Source: Phytophthora sp. 'mugwort' (taxonomy: Eukaryota; Oomycota; Peronosporomycetes; Peronosporales; Peronosporaceae). Taken from it: a DNA stretch of 64,000 bases. The translations under genes and the position numbers were made by a program. Of the stretch, positions 63,272 through 64,000 are shown one piece after another; within the stretch, counting starts at the first letter, position 1, and each line of letters opens with the position of its first letter. Under the pieces are notes generated by a model. That model was not told where the DNA came from. It was given only the letters and a program-made list of their open reading frames with translations, and did not search any database. The stretch spans positions 124,001-188,000 of the forward strand of contig JAUCEF010000007.1 of the NCBI GenBank assembly GCA_033558025.1. Direction: 5' to 3'.

Positions 63272-64000
63272 ATGAACGGCACGTCGATGAACGACGAGTC
63301 CACCCTCGGAGGATCGACCGATCTCACTCGAGCATGCCAGCTTTCCTCATCTGTCGCTGTTCGAGTGGGTGGTACTGCACCGTCTCGCTCCAGTGTCTGG
63401 TGACAGCGTTATCAAGACATTGCTGACCGCCGGTACGGAACAACAACAACGCCTGACCGCCCAAGAGTTCATGGCGCGTGAGCTCGTTGATCTTCGTCAG
63501 CGTGCGACGACTCCCACGCTGACTAAGAACAAGACCGACATGGCGAAGCTCGATGTCTCCACGTACAGCGGCGAAGGCGAGGGTCGCCTTCACTTGAACC
63601 GCTGGTTCTGCGAGGTGGACATTGCAGTTGAAGCTCGGCGCTGTCTACCGAGCTCGCGCGAACGCGCTTTCTCCTGTCCAAGCTGGCGGGGAAGGCGAAG
63701 GAGTGGGCGCTCGGCAAGCTCGTTGCCGACACCTCCTGCTTCCCGAACATGGCGTTTATGAAGGCTGACCTGCGGCTCGCGTTCGAGCCGCCCCAAGACG
63801 AGAGCATCCAACGCTCGGCCTTCCTGTCTTTGAAGCAGGGACGCATGTCCATGCTCGAGTACATCCAGCCCGCAGGACACCTCGTGTCGTGCATCACAAC
63901 CCATCCCGTTGACATGGCGACGCAGGTCCATGTCTTCACCTCCGGCATGAACGCTGGCTACCAGTGTTTCTACCTGACCCGAAACGCTCCGACGACACTG
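63272..64000 (+). pseudogene. Ty3/gypsy-like retrotransposon Gag, 5' part, frameshifted, cut by window edge
   Basis: The plus strand starts ATG 63272 (MNGTSMNDESTLGGSTD). After a frameshift near 63400 it continues RLTAQEFMARELVDLRQRA and TDMAKLDVSTYSGEGEGRLH, then a second frameshift near 63630 leads to TELARTRFLLSKLAGKAKEW and SAFLSLKQGRMSMLEYIQ. The F..L...G.A.EW...L pattern is the retrotrans_gag signature. The downstream pol region would lie beyond 64000. Confidence 0.6.

Noticed and set aside
1..64000. CRISPR array, tRNA or rRNA genes
   Set aside because: No spaced direct repeats and no tRNA cloverleaf or rRNA core sequence was recognised on either strand by eye.

Overview
The window is a stretch of oomycete nuclear genome, most likely Phytophthora. 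The signs are compact genes with short introns (about 55-150 nt), very tight spacing, many divergent gene pairs, a Crinkler (CRN) effector relic, and a Maverick/Polinton-type DNA element. The gene set also fits a flagellate, mitochondriate, walled heterotroph. No rRNA, tRNA or CRISPR array was recognised. All calls come from reading the sequence; no database search was run.

Layout. 1-47.8 kb is a dense housekeeping block. In order: the 3' part of a PSMD5-like proteasome chaperone; an FHA protein with two adaptin-ear-like domains; a secreted tyrosinase (-); NOP56; an EFHC-type axonemal protein; a Rib2/Pus9-type pseudouridine synthase (-); a P1B copper ATPase with an expanded N-terminus (-); a mitochondrial RbfA; a NIT2-type omega-amidase (-); a small organelle-type membrane protein; ALG6 (-); an HSD17B10-like SDR; a family X DNA polymerase homologue with one catalytic Asp replaced (-); a double TALE homeodomain protein; a PhyH-family dioxygenase (-); an SK-type potassium channel; a CCP1/AGTPBP1-like carboxypeptidase (-); a LEA2-like membrane protein; an REEP/HVA22 protein; PRPP synthase (-); and TRAP1 (-).

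48.0-56.4 kb is a decayed Maverick/Polinton-like element. It contains a fibre gene ending in a peptidase S74-type chaperone domain, several unassigned ORFs, a DDE integrase, and the exonuclease half of a protein-primed type B DNA polymerase. All recognisable genes carry stops or frameshifts. A Lys-rich fragment that looks like a host nucleolar-protein exon is embedded in it. 56.6-59.9 kb holds a BED-finger relic, a broken CRN gene and another coding relic. 60.4-61.9 kb is an intact mitochondrial D-lactate dehydrogenase. 62.6-64.0 kb contains a broken Tc1/mariner transposase and the start of a Ty3/gypsy-like Gag.

How genes work together. Several products are mitochondrial (RbfA, LDHD, TRAP1, probably the SDR and the small membrane protein). 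Two belong to flagella or microtubules (EFHC, CCP1). The divergent pairs and several single genes carry a CCAAT box (often as ATTGG) 25-300 bp from the start codon. The most unusual items are the FHA/adaptin-ear fusion, the five CxxxC metal-binding-like domains of the copper ATPase, the polymerase X homologue without its first metal-ligand Asp, and the Maverick relic with a self-processing fibre and an embedded host-like fragment.
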